Source of the DNA: Smithellaceae bacterium
Lineage (GTDB): Bacteria; Desulfobacterota; Syntrophia; Syntrophales; Smithellaceae
Length of the DNA: 38,072 bases
Reading direction: 5' to 3'
NCBI GenBank assembly: GCA_028693285.1
Contig: JAQUVQ010000024.1
Span: 1 to 38,072 of the forward strand
Shown: one piece after another, positions 1 to 6,741 of the stretch
Numbering within the stretch: the stretch's first letter is position 1
Layout of the letters: the number at the start of each line of letters is the position of its first letter
The notes under the pieces: model-generated
What the model saw: the letters and a program-made list of their open reading frames with translations, nothing else
Databases searched by the model: none
What the model was told of the DNA's origin: nothing
Made by a program: the position numbers and the translations under genes

Positions 1-698
1 GCCTCGGCCAGTTCGTCGAGGCTTTCCTGTTCGCCTTTGTGGTTGCGGTTGCCGTAGGTCGATTCCATAAACAGAAAATCGGCCTGCGTCACCAGGCTTG
101 CGTCCTTCATCAGGAGCTGATTGGGGCGGCCGATGTCGCCGGAGAAAACCAGCTTTACCGCTGCGCCGTTTTCTTCGATAAAGAGTTCCACCATGGCCGA
201 TCCCAGAATGTGGCCTGCGTCGTGGAAGCGGACGCGAATGCCGGGGGCCGGGCTGAACATCTCGCCGTACTTGCGGGTCTTGATCAGGGGGGCCACCGCC
301 TCCGCGTCTGCCGTGGTGTACAGGGCCAGCGCGTCGGCCTTTAAGCCGGTCCGGCGCAGCCTTTTGTTTTTCCCTTCCGCCTCCACCTCCTGAATGTGCG
401 CACTGTCCAGCAGAAGGATGTTCACAAGGTCGGCGGTCGGCTCCGTCGTGTAAACCGGCCCGTGAAAACCGCTCGCGACCATGCGCGGCAGCAGTCCCGA
501 ATGGTCGATGTGCGCGTGAGTGAGAAGAAAAAAGTCGATATGCGCCGGATCATAAGGCGCAATGTCCAGATTGCGTTTTTCAATGGCATCAGACCCCTGG
601 TGCATGCCGCAGTCAACGGCAAACCGCGCCGAACCAGTTTCAATAACAAAACACGACCCGGTGACCGTTCTCGCGGCCCCGAGAAATTTAATTTTCAT
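1..698 (-). CDS. MBL-fold / beta-CASP RNA-exonuclease-like metallo-hydrolase (N-terminal part)
   Basis: The frame opens at an ATG preceded by AAGGAAAG and runs off the left edge, so about 232 residues are visible and the beta-CASP domain and C terminus are missing. The N terminus reads MKIKFLGAARTVTGSCF, typical of the YSH1/RNase-J-related beta-CASP group. Zinc-ligand motifs are in order: HAHIDH (residues 61-66), the His of DAGHILGS (163), the Asp of FSGDIGR (188), then ESTYGNR (212-218), the usual entry into the beta-CASP domain. Family members are cytoplasmic zinc-dependent hydrolases acting on RNA phosphodiester bonds. The substrate here is not known. It is transcribed away from the small lysine-rich gene. 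Confidence 0.85.
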   Translation of the reverse strand, partial: MKIKFLGAARTVTGSCFVIETGSARFAVDCGMHQGSDAIEKRNLDIAPYDPAHIDFFLLTHAHIDHSGLLPRMVASGFHGPVYTTEPTADLVNILLLDSAHIQEVEAEGKNKRLRRTGLKADALALYTTADAEAVAPLIKTRKYGEMFSPAPGIRVRFHDAGHILGSAMVELFIEENGAAVKLVFSGDIGRPNQLLMKDASLVTQADFLFMESTYGNRNHKGEQESLDELAE

Positions 699-715
699 TT
701 ACTTTCCTTATATGT

Positions 716-731
716 CCCCCGCCGGCGGGGG
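716..731. promoter_or_regulatory. GC-only perfect palindrome in the 5' leader of the metallo-hydrolase gene
   Basis: CCCCCGCC/GGCGGGGG is a perfect 16-bp palindrome about 18 bp upstream of the metallo-hydrolase ATG. In the minus-strand transcript it would lie just before the ribosome-binding site. A second small palindrome, GACGCA-GTGCGTC, follows it. It could be an operator, a leader structure or a repeat remnant; the sequence does not decide. Confidence 0.3.
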
Positions 732-811
732 TGACGCAGTGCGTCGGGGGTGGTGGTGCGTAGTAAAAAGACAGGCCAGAGGCGAGAGGTGATGGGCTAT
801 GGGATTTGTTG

Positions 812-867
812 CCTATCACCCACAACCTATCGTCTTTTCCCTATAGCCTATCGCCCATAGCCTATTG
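812..867. repeat. Heptanucleotide array, 8 units in register
   Basis: Eight consecutive 7-bp units without a register slip, e.g. CCTATCA, CCCACAA, CCTATCG, TCTTTTC, CCTATAG, CCTATCG, CCCATAG, CCTATTG. Consensus is roughly CCYATNG. It lies between the metallo-hydrolase start and the 3' end of the small lysine-rich gene. It belongs to the same family as the arrays at 1247, 3348, 8175, 9788, 15398 and 24735. Confidence 0.8.
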
Positions 868-872
868 TTTTT

Positions 873-977
873 TTACTCTTTTCCCGCTTTTTTCAGCTTC
901 TTGGCTTCTTTTTTCTCTTTGAGGGATTTGCCCGGTTTCTTCTTGGAATCTTTTTTCACATCCTTCGATTTCGACAT
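873..977 (-). CDS. Tiny lysine-rich basic protein, 34 residues
   Basis: A 34-codon frame starts with ATG eight bases after a clear GGAGG and ends in TAA just before the heptamer array. The product begins MSKSKDVKKDSKKKPGKSLK and is almost half lysine, with no hydrophobic segment, cysteine or recognisable fold. As far as I recall, small MSKSKDVKK-type proteins are annotated as hypothetical in diverse bacteria; no function is known to me. The strong charge suggests nucleic-acid or ribosome contact, but that is inference. The exact ribosome-binding site and the coherent composition argue that it is real; a longer overlapping frame on the same strand runs through repeats and is not. Confidence 0.6.
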   Translation of the reverse strand: MSKSKDVKKDSKKKPGKSLKEKKEAKKLKKAGKE

Positions 978-1083
978 AATTGCATCCTCCCTTTCTCCCC
1001 GATGGGGAATCATTTCGTGTTTCATACCAGAATCCTGAAGGATTGACTATATGAAAAAAGCAACGAGTGACAAGAAACGAGTC

Positions 1084-1147
1084 TGTAGGGCGCGGTCCCT
1101 GAACGCGCCGCTTTTCGGACTGTTCGGGAAACAGTCCCTGCAATATC
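1084..1147 (+). repeat. TGTAGGG palindromic element, copy 1
   Basis: It begins TGTAGGGCGCGGTCCC and ends ACAGTCCCTGCAATATC, with internal complementary GC-rich arms (GGCGCG/CGCGCC and GGACTGTTC/GAAACAGTCC). The reverse complement of 4218-4298 begins with the same TGTAGGGCGCGGTCCC and shares GAACGCGCC and TGTTCGGG in the same order, so these are two copies of one dispersed element. Both are flanked by ACGAG/heptamer-like sequence. Confidence 0.7.
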
Positions 1148-1246
1148 TTTGTCTTCAGCCTGATTTTTATTCCTTGCCACTCATTGCTTTCCACTTTTCT
1201 CTTATTGTCCATTGCCTGTCTTTCCACTGATCGCCTTTCTTTGCAC

Positions 1247-1281
1247 CCCATGACCCCTAACCCCTGACCCATTACCCCTTC
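1247..1281. repeat. Heptanucleotide array, 5 units in register
   Basis: Units CCCATGA, CCCCTAA, CCCCTGA, CCCATTA, CCCCTTC follow one another exactly every 7 bp. More degenerate units extend to the left to about 1160. Confidence 0.7.
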
Positions 1282-1672
1282 CCCCATACATCTGTGTCAA
1301 AAAAACCACAAAAAATACCACCTCAAGAGCTTTTTGGGCGGTTTGTTGTCATTGCCGCAACAGATGTGGTAAAAAATAAAACAGCCCGAAAGAGTTTTCC
1401 GCCGGTAATTTATTCTATAAAAGTAAATAAAATTAAATTAATAGATGAGTTTCTCTGCGGCTGGAACTTTTTGCCCGACTTCGAAACAGCCTCCAGTCCA
1501 ATCTGGGAATGAAATGTTAAAATATGGCACCGGTGTTGCTAGTAAACGGGCAGGCGAGGCGATTTTATGTCAGGAAATAAATCTTGACAACAACAGGAAG
1601 CCAAGCTAGTTTCGCGCCGCATGTTTGGCGGCCCAAGGTTGGGCAGGAGATCTTTGAAAATTAATTTATTGC

Positions 1673-1738
1673 GTCATACCGGCGGAAGCCGGTATCCAGT
1701 CTTGGAAAAGCTGGATTCCGGGTCAAGCCCGGAATGAC
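1673..1738. repeat. Two-hairpin palindromic element (BIME/REP-like)
   Basis: Two adjacent stem-loops, ATACCGGC-GGAA-GCCGGTAT (1676-1695) and ATTCCGGG-TCAAG-CCCGGAAT (1715-1735), are joined by complementary CCAG and CTGG and bounded by GTCAT and ATGAC. The whole unit is thus itself an inverted repeat. This GTCATxCCGG...CCGGAATGAC layout is common as a dispersed repeat in proteobacterial intergenic DNA. Only one copy occurs in this window. Confidence 0.75.
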
Positions 1739-1864
1739 AAAAATGATTGGTTTTGCGAAGGTTTCAGAATATGCGGTGGAAGTGGAAGCGCCTTTTTTCA
1801 AGAAATGCCCGTTTTGAGAAAAAAGGCGGAAATTTTTTGACTCTAGATACTTAAGGAGGAAAAA

Positions 1865-3250
1865 ATGAAGAGATTTTGGTTAGTTTTGCTGTCACTGGGG
1901 TTGATTGTCGCCTTCAGCACGTCAGCGATGGCCCTGGATGTAAAATTCAGCGGCGAGTATTACGCGGCAGGGTTGTATTTGGATAAAACAAATCTTACAA
2001 AGAGCACGACGAGCGGCAATCCCAGCACCGCTTTCTACTTCCAGAGACTTCGTCTGGGTACGCAGTTTGTTGTTTCTCCGGGCCTGAGCCTGATTGCCCG
2101 TGCGGATGTAATGGAAAGAGCGTGGGGCGCTTCGAGATCAGTTCCCGTAGGTGGTGCAGCTGCAGCTGACATTTTGTCGGCCGGCACCAGAGCTGAAAAT
2201 GAAAACATCGCTTTCGATTTGCTGTATGTCAGCTATGCTTCGCCGATCGGTCTGTTCAATGTTGGTTACCAGATCGATGGTGCGTGGGGTACGGTATACG
2301 GCGACAGCTCACAGCCGCTGGGTAAAATCGCTTATTATTTGCCCATCGGTTCACTTGGAATCGGTTTGCAGATGGGCAAAAACCCCGACGGCGAACAGAG
2401 CAGGACAGCGATTAATGCGTCGAATGCTGCAGATCGGGACGACAGTTTCTATACAGCGTTTGTAAGATATGGCTGGAAGGGCGGCGATACCGGCTTGCTG
2501 TTCAAGCACATTCGCAATGCAAGGAACAGAAATGTAGTTGGAACCATTCCGGGTCTTGCGGATAGCGCTGGTCTTACGACGCTGCAGTATGCTCTTGTTC
2601 CTTATGTCAAAGCCAAGGTAGGTCCGGTTGCTCTACAGGCGGAATTCACCTGGGCGCAGGGTAAAGCGCAGAAATGGGAAGGATGGATGAGTCCTTTACT
2701 GGGAGGACTGCCTCAGGATGTTGATCTCAATGCTTACAGCGGTTGGCTCGATGCAACGGCCGATTTCGGAATGTTCTATGCGGGCGGTACGTTTGCTTTC
2801 GCCACGGGCGATGATGAAGGAACCGCGGACAAAATCGAAGGTGGTTTGTCAGGCGGCCGTGACTGGAATCCCTGTTTGATCATGTTCAACAATGACCTGA
2901 ACTACTGGGCGGGAAATATCAACGGTTATGCCGGCACGAACATGACCGCTCCGATGATGAATGCCTATTTCATCCAGGCCCGCATCGGCGTTCGTCCGAT
3001 CGAGAAACTGGACATCGGTCTGTCTTACTCCTGGGCCAGAGCCGAAAAGAGCCTGGGTTTTAATTTCGACAACAGAGATTACGGCCAGGAAATCGATCTG
3101 ACGGCCACGTACAAAATCACCAACAACCTGTCCTATATGCTGGGCGGCGGTTACTGGATGGTAGGCAAATACTTCCAGGGAAATGTTTTTGTTAACAATG
3201 AACTGCAGGACAATTTGCTGCTCATCAACAAGCTGACGCTGACCTTCTAG
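1865..3250 (+). CDS. Outer-membrane porin-like beta-barrel protein
   Basis: A 461-residue protein with a Sec signal peptide (KR at residues 2-3, hydrophobic core 5-18, likely cleavage after AMA at 21-23). The mature part is rich in alternating aromatic/polar strands, Gly and Asn, has no further transmembrane helix, and ends LTLTF with a C-terminal phenylalanine, the sorting signature of outer-membrane barrels. It resembles the large porins common in Deltaproteobacteria, which allow diffusion of small solutes; the solute is unknown. AAGGAGGAAAAA sits directly before the ATG, and a strong terminator follows, so it is a monocistronic and probably highly expressed gene. Confidence 0.8.
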   Translation: MKRFWLVLLSLGLIVAFSTSAMALDVKFSGEYYAAGLYLDKTNLTKSTTSGNPSTAFYFQRLRLGTQFVVSPGLSLIARADVMERAWGASRSVPVGGAAAADILSAGTRAENENIAFDLLYVSYASPIGLFNVGYQIDGAWGTVYGDSSQPLGKIAYYLPIGSLGIGLQMGKNPDGEQSRTAINASNAADRDDSFYTAFVRYGWKGGDTGLLFKHIRNARNRNVVGTIPGLADSAGLTTLQYALVPYVKAKVGPVALQAEFTWAQGKAQKWEGWMSPLLGGLPQDVDLNAYSGWLDATADFGMFYAGGTFAFATGDDEGTADKIEGGLSGGRDWNPCLIMFNNDLNYWAGNINGYAGTNMTAPMMNAYFIQARIGVRPIEKLDIGLSYSWARAEKSLGFNFDNRDYGQEIDLTATYKITNNLSYMLGGGYWMVGKYFQGNVFVNNELQDNLLLINKLTLTF

Positions 3251-3303
3251 CGGAAGCTGAAAAAAGACTGAAGGCCAAAGGCTGAAGTCTGAAGGTAAAA
3301 CGG

Positions 3304-3334
3304 AGCCCGGCGGTGAAAACCGCCGGGCTTTTTT
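3304..3334 (+). terminator. Rho-independent terminator of the porin gene
   Basis: Perfect stem GCCCGGCGGT / ACCGCCGGGC with a GAAA tetraloop, followed by six T residues, about 50 bp after the porin stop codon. Confidence 0.92.
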
Positions 3335-3347
3335 AATAAAAAATGGG

Positions 3348-3426
3348 TAACAGGTTAGGGGCGATGGGCTAGAGGCTATAGGAGGAAAAGAAGTGGGTGG
3401 TGCATAGTGAATGGTGGATGGTAGGA
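3348..3426. repeat. Two adjacent heptanucleotide arrays
   Basis: First run (3348-3382): TAACAGG, TTAGGGG, CGATGGG, CTAGAGG, CTATAGG. After a 9-bp A/G-rich break, a second run (3392-3426): AGTGGGT, GGTGCAT, AGTGAAT, GGTGGAT, GGTAGGA. Both keep exact 7-bp register. The first is the purine-strand version of the CCYATNG type, the second the RGTGRAT type. The arrays lie between the porin terminator and the 3' end of the toxin gene. Confidence 0.75.
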
Positions 3427-3472
3427 AAAGACGGAAAATGGGGGTCAGGTCTTGACGGCCTACTACTATATG

Positions 3473-3763
3473 CTAAGGCAATAATCGCTTTGGCCACTTT
3501 TGTGCACCGTGCAGCACACGTAAGATTTGAATGATTTTTCCTTTAATTCGATAGACAGCAATGTATGGTGTCCTCACAATAACAATCTCTCTGGTTCCTT
3601 TTACGCGCACTGGGTGTCCCATTTTGGGATGGGTTATGAGCAAAGATAACTGATTTTCAATTTCATCTCCTTGTTCAATGGCCGCAATTGGATTATCATC
3701 AGCGATATATTCTACGATACTCTCAAAGTCTTGATTTGCGCCCGGCAGCCATTCTATAATCAA
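3473..3763 (-). CDS. RelE/ParE-family toxin of a type II toxin-antitoxin pair
   Basis: A 96-residue basic protein with the compact RelE/ParE layout: an N-terminal WLPGANQDFESIVEYIADDN helix region (about residues 5-24), a central segment with MGHPVRVKGTREIVIVRTPYIAVYRI-like strands broken over residues 48-74, and a C-terminal ILRVLHGAQKWP strand. Family members are mRNA interferases or gyrase poisons; which applies here cannot be told. It starts at TTG, the TTGA overlapping the antitoxin stop, so the two are translationally coupled in the order antitoxin then toxin. Confidence 0.85.
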   Translation of the reverse strand: MIIEWLPGANQDFESIVEYIADDNPIAAIEQGDEIENQLSLLITHPKMGHPVRVKGTREIVIVRTPYIAVYRIKGKIIQILRVLHGAQKWPKRLLP

Positions 3764-4089
3764 GATTGATTCACCTGTTTGATTTGCTTCGCCAGATCCT
3801 TGCGTTTAGCATTCCACTTTTTTTGTATCTGTTCATGGGGAATAAAGACGGTCGCGGGATTATCTGCATCCTCAATGGCAGCATGTATTTGTTGTCGAAA
3901 CCATGTGTCATGTTCACTCGCGGCCTGTTTTGAAAGCTTTACTTGGAAGGGCAATCCCTTTTCTTCAACAACTTGGTGAATAAAAAGCCGAATAGCATCG
4001 CTCATGGAAAGCCCCAGCCTGTTTAAGAGCGTTTGGGCTTCGATTTTGAGTGTTGCGTCAATCCTTGAACGAATCACAGTGTCTGGCAT
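3760..4089 (-). CDS. RelB/DinJ-family antitoxin
   Basis: The product begins MPDTVIRSRIDATLK and carries the ribbon-helix-helix signature DTVIRSRID...LGLSMSDAIRLFI at residues 3-38, the DNA-binding and dimerising part of RelB/DinJ antitoxins. The C-terminal half (IPHEQIQKKWNAKRKDL) is charged and probably wraps the toxin. An in-frame ATG at 4098 is possible, but AGAAG abuts it, whereas the same AGAAG is nine bases from the ATG at 4089, which is therefore preferred. It should repress its own operon together with the toxin, as is usual for the family. Confidence 0.85.
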   Translation of the reverse strand: MPDTVIRSRIDATLKIEAQTLLNRLGLSMSDAIRLFIHQVVEEKGLPFQVKLSKQAASEHDTWFRQQIHAAIEDADNPATVFIPHEQIQKKWNAKRKDLAKQIKQVNQS

Positions 4090-4107
4090 ATGCTGCATCT
4101 TCTAATT

Positions 4108-4126
4108 TACGTAGCTACATCGTAGC
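4108..4126. promoter_or_regulatory. Candidate operator of the toxin-antitoxin operon
   Basis: TACGTAGCTACATCGTAGC immediately upstream of the antitoxin start contains the palindrome GTAGCTAC and a second GTAGC half. Short overlapping palindromes of this kind next to a ribbon-helix-helix antitoxin gene are typical autoregulatory sites. The call rests on position and symmetry only. Confidence 0.4.
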
Positions 4127-4217
4127 CTTTTATGGATTAAAATCAAGGTAAAAGATGGAAAGGGAAAGATGGGAAAATAGGGACGGCGCGCTATTTTTTA
4201 GCAACGAGCAATGAGTG

Positions 4218-4298
4218 GATATTGTAGGGACTGTCGCGTGACCATAGGTTATCCCCGAACATTCCGAGAAGAGGCGCGTTCGGGGACCGCGCCCTACA
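4218..4298 (-). repeat. TGTAGGG palindromic element, copy 2
   Basis: Read on minus, it begins TGTAGGGCGCGGTCCCCGAA and ends ACAGTCCCTACAATATC. The start, the GAACGCGCC and TGTTCGGG blocks and the end match the element at 1084-1147; the middle is about 17 bp longer. Termini TGTAGGG and CCCTACA are inverted repeats. It lies between the antitoxin promoter and the 3' end of the acyl-CoA synthetase gene. Confidence 0.7.
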
Positions 4299-4302
4299 GC
4301 CT

Positions 4303-4330
4303 CATTGCTCATCACTTTTCACTTCTCACC
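4303..4330. repeat. Heptanucleotide array overlapping a stop codon, 4 units
   Basis: CATTGCT, CATCACT, TTTCACT, TCTCACC in exact register. On minus these encode the last residues (VVRSEK) and the TGA of the acyl-CoA synthetase gene, so the repeat has become part of the coding region. Confidence 0.65.
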
Positions 4331-6396
4331 ACTGTTGCATCGACGGCGATGGGCTTTCCCCGATAGACCACGAGCGGGTTGACGTCGATCTGCCCGATGT
4401 CCGGGCAGGCGGCGGCAAGGTTGCCCAGGTTGACGAGAATATCCGCCATGATTTTCATGTCCAGCGGCTTTCCGCCGCGGAAACCCTGAAGAAGTTTTTT
4501 GCCGGAGATGCGCCCGATCAGTTCACGGGCGGTGGATGCGGAAAGAGGCGCGGGTGCGAAGACGACGTCCTTTTGCAGCTCGGCAAAAATACCTCCCAGG
4601 CCGAACATCACGCAGGGGCCGAACTGCTCGTCGCGGAGCACGCCGGCGATCAGTTCATATTCCACAGGCATCTGCTTCTGCAGCAGAATTCTTTCTTTTC
4701 CCTTCAGCTTTTTTGCCAGATCGGCATACGCCGCCCTGATTTCTGAAGACGACGAAAGGCCCAGCCGGACCAGACCCGATTCCGTTTTGTGCACCTGTCC
4801 TTCGGCAAGTCCTTTGAGGACGACTGGAAAGCCAATTTCGCGCGCGGCTTCAACCGCGCCGGCCGCCGAAGAAACAATTTTTTCTTTCACGGTCGGGATG
4901 CCGCAGATTTTCAACAGACGCTTGCTGTCGTATTCATCCCAGATGGGCTCCGGGCAGGAGGAAAGAACCGCCGCGGCCTTTGGCGGCAGTTTTGCCCGTC
5001 CGGCGGCCGCAAGTGATAAAGTCCTTTTGCGCGGCTTGCAGCGTGAAGCGCAGGCCAGGCACTCGACCGCGCGAAACAGTTCTCCGTGGGCGGGAATTCC
5101 GCACTCCTGGGCCTCGCGTTTGAAGGCTCGAAGCGCGTCGCGCCGGCCGATGACCCAGATGATCAAAACTTTTCCTTCACGGTCCGCCGCCGCCTTGAAA
5201 TTTTTCAGCTTTTCATAGTTGGGGTAGAGGCCGACGAAGAAGTGCATAAAGAGGACATCCACTTTCGGGTCCTTCACCAGGGCGTTGAAAGCCCCGACAT
5301 AGGCGGCCAGCGCGCCTTTCCCGGCAAACGCGGGAAACAGGTCCACGGGGTTTTCGGCAGGCATCCAGTCGGGAAAGATATTGGCCAGTTCTTTTATGGT
5401 TGACGCGGAAAGATCCGCGACGCTAAGCCCATGCTGTTCGACCAGATCGCAGGACAGAATGCCCGCGCCGCCGCTGAAGGTCAAAATGGCCGTTCGGCAC
5501 CGCTTCGGGGTGTGGCCGATCATGGCCAGCGCCCGCGTGACTTCCATCATCTGGTGAAAGTCCCGCGCGAGCGTCACGCCGGCGAGCGACAGGAGCGAAT
5601 CCTGAAGCCTCGCGTTTCCGGCCAGGCTCGAGGTGTGGGAAAGGGCGGCCTTGGCGCCGGACCTGCTTTTGCCACCCTTGAGCAGGACGATCGGCTTTCT
5701 TGCCCGGTCCGCCAGCTCCAGAAATCTGCGCCCCCTCACGATGGATTCCAGATAAAGGGCAATGGCGTCGGTTTCCTCGTCTTCCAGCAGGTATTCCAGT
5801 ACATCGCATTCGTCGATGTCCATTTTGTTGCCGATGGAGCAGGCCTTGGCGATGCCCACGGCCCGCTCGCTCATCAGATCGGCCAGAAAGCCGGCGGAGA
5901 GCATGCCGCTCTGCACGACCATGGAAATGCGCCCCGCGATCAGGCCGTCACTGTGAATGTTGGGGTGCATGAACGTAAAAAAGAATTTTCGGGGAATGTC
6001 CACCAGGCCCATGCAGTTGGGGCCCCAGAGGCGGATGCCCGCTTTCCGGGCGACGGCAAGGCAGCGCTCCTGCAGCGCGCGGCCCGCGGGGCCGGTTTCG
6101 GCAAAGCCCGCGCTTTCGATGATGACGCGCCGAATGCCCTTGCGCCCGCAGGCGGCAAGCGCTTCGGGGACGGAAGGCGCGGGGACGATGACGAGGGCCA
6201 GATCCACCGGGCCGGGGATGTTCTCCGCCGTTGGAAAGCAGGGCAGGGACCGGATCTCAGTGTAGTTTGGATTGACGGGATACACGCTGCCCGTGAAGCC
6301 CAGGCTGAGGTTCACGAGAAGCTGGCTGCCCAAACTGTTTTCGCGCGGAGTTGCACCGATGACGGCAATGGACGCGGGATCAAAAAAAGTCTTCAT
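4312..6396 (-). CDS. ADP-forming acetate/acyl-CoA ligase, fused alpha and beta domains
   Basis: A 694-residue single-chain enzyme of the acetyl-CoA synthetase (ADP-forming) family, which interconverts acyl-CoA + ADP + Pi and acid + ATP + CoA by way of a phosphohistidine. Domain order: CoA-binding Rossmann domain (about 1-130, starting FDPASIAVIGATP), two succinyl-CoA-ligase-like flavodoxin domains (about 150-440) with the phosphoacceptor His254 in ALSHTSSLAG, and an ATP-grasp domain (about 470-694). Such fused forms conserve energy by substrate-level phosphorylation in anaerobes, including syntrophs; the acyl substrate cannot be predicted. It starts at ATG after GGAG (nine bases). Its last six residues and stop lie in a heptamer repeat. 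Confidence 0.88.
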   Translation of the reverse strand: MKTFFDPASIAVIGATPRENSLGSQLLVNLSLGFTGSVYPVNPNYTEIRSLPCFPTAENIPGPVDLALVIVPAPSVPEALAACGRKGIRRVIIESAGFAETGPAGRALQERCLAVARKAGIRLWGPNCMGLVDIPRKFFFTFMHPNIHSDGLIAGRISMVVQSGMLSAGFLADLMSERAVGIAKACSIGNKMDIDECDVLEYLLEDEETDAIALYLESIVRGRRFLELADRARKPIVLLKGGKSRSGAKAALSHTSSLAGNARLQDSLLSLAGVTLARDFHQMMEVTRALAMIGHTPKRCRTAILTFSGGAGILSCDLVEQHGLSVADLSASTIKELANIFPDWMPAENPVDLFPAFAGKGALAAYVGAFNALVKDPKVDVLFMHFFVGLYPNYEKLKNFKAAADREGKVLIIWVIGRRDALRAFKREAQECGIPAHGELFRAVECLACASRCKPRKRTLSLAAAGRAKLPPKAAAVLSSCPEPIWDEYDSKRLLKICGIPTVKEKIVSSAAGAVEAAREIGFPVVLKGLAEGQVHKTESGLVRLGLSSSSEIRAAYADLAKKLKGKERILLQKQMPVEYELIAGVLRDEQFGPCVMFGLGGIFAELQKDVVFAPAPLSASTARELIGRISGKKLLQGFRGGKPLDMKIMADILVNLGNLAAACPDIGQIDVNPLVVYRGKPIAVDATVVRSEK

Positions 6397-6499
6397 GAAG
6401 AATTACTCCGCAAGAAAGTTGTGTGTGCCCTGCGGCCGTCTTGATACCACATTGATGGAATCTGTCAACTCTCAGAGTGATGAGCAACGAGTAATGATA

Positions 6500-6552
6500 T
6501 GTAGGGCGGGCCTTCAGGCCCGCCATTGCCGGGTCTAAAGACCCGGGCTACA
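6500..6552. repeat. TGTAGGG palindromic element with two hairpins
   Basis: TGTAG, hairpin GGCGGGCC-TTCA-GGCCCGCC, ATTG, hairpin CCGGGTC-TAAA-GACCCGG, then GCTACA. The ends TGTAG and CTACA are inverted repeats. The two loops TTCA and TAAA and the two different perfect stems give a cruciform-capable unit. It resembles dispersed TGTAGGG(n)CCCTACA repeats found in many environmental bacteria. Confidence 0.75.
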
Positions 6553-6578
6553 TTGTTTGGGTGAGATAGCGATGTTTA

Positions 6579-6603
6579 TGTAGGGCGGGCCTTCAGGCCC
6601 GCC
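6579..6603. repeat. Half copy of the TGTAGGG element
   Basis: The first 25 bp of the 6500-6552 element (TGTAG plus the GGCGGGCC-TTCA-GGCCCGCC hairpin) recur exactly here without the second hairpin or the CTACA end. Confidence 0.75.
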
Positions 6604-6634
6604 AACCCAAGACAGGCTCGTGAAAAAGCAGGTT

Positions 6635-6658
6635 GTCACCCTGAGCCCGTCGAAGGGC
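6635..6658. repeat. CCCTGAGCCCGTCGAAGGG dispersed motif
   Basis: CCCTGAGCCCGTCGAAGGG shares the core TGAGCYYGTCGA with the paired motifs at 9694-9736 (read there as TCGACARGCTCA). CACCCTGAGCCTGTCGAAGGGTG-like repeats are common in environmental bacterial genomes. Confidence 0.5.
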
Positions 6659-6666
6659 ATTACCTG

Positions 6667-6694
6667 TCTTTTCACTCATCACTCATCACTTTCC
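6667..6694. repeat. Heptanucleotide array, 4 units
   Basis: TCTTTTC, ACTCATC, ACTCATC, ACTTTCC in exact 7-bp register, just upstream of the HD-domain gene. Confidence 0.65.
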
Positions 6695-6741
6695 CCGTCT
6701 TCCCCAATTACCGAATTGATCTTTGAGGCATAATATTGTAA

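Larger units (their letters stand above)
978..1864. other. Repeat-rich intergenic gap before the porin
   Basis: No convincing gene is seen in this stretch. It holds a TGTAGGG element (1084-1147), pyrimidine-rich degenerate heptamers (about 1160-1285), an AT-rich segment (about 1290-1610) and a two-hairpin palindromic element (1673-1738). A weak promoter-like pair, TTGACA at 1584 and TAGTTT at 1607 with 17-bp spacing, could serve the porin through a long leader. A GTG-started frame at 1294-1512 has no ribosome-binding site and no family resemblance. Confidence 0.6.
6397..6741. other. Gene-free gap packed with repeats
   Basis: About 345 bp between two divergent starts. It holds GAGTGAT/GAGCAAC/GAGTAAT heptamers (about 6476-6495), two TGTAGGG palindromes (6500-6552, 6579-6603), a TGAGCCCGTCGAAGGG motif (6635-6658) and an ACTCATC heptamer run (6667-6694). 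No clear -35/-10 pair was found for either flanking gene. Confidence 0.6.

Noticed and set aside
862-1287. 141-residue open frame on minus
   Set aside because: It runs through a TGTAGGG element and heptamer DNA, starts in repeat sequence (MGEGVMGQGLGVMGC) and is in a different frame from the supported 34-codon gene.
1294-1512. 72-residue frame with GTG start
   Set aside because: No ribosome-binding site, AT-rich, begins at the edge of a heptamer array and resembles no family.
1520-1864. Riboswitch in the porin leader
   Set aside because: Looked for cyclic-di-GMP, cobalamin and SAM cores; no conserved core was recognisable, and the hairpins present belong to the dispersed repeat at 1673-1738.
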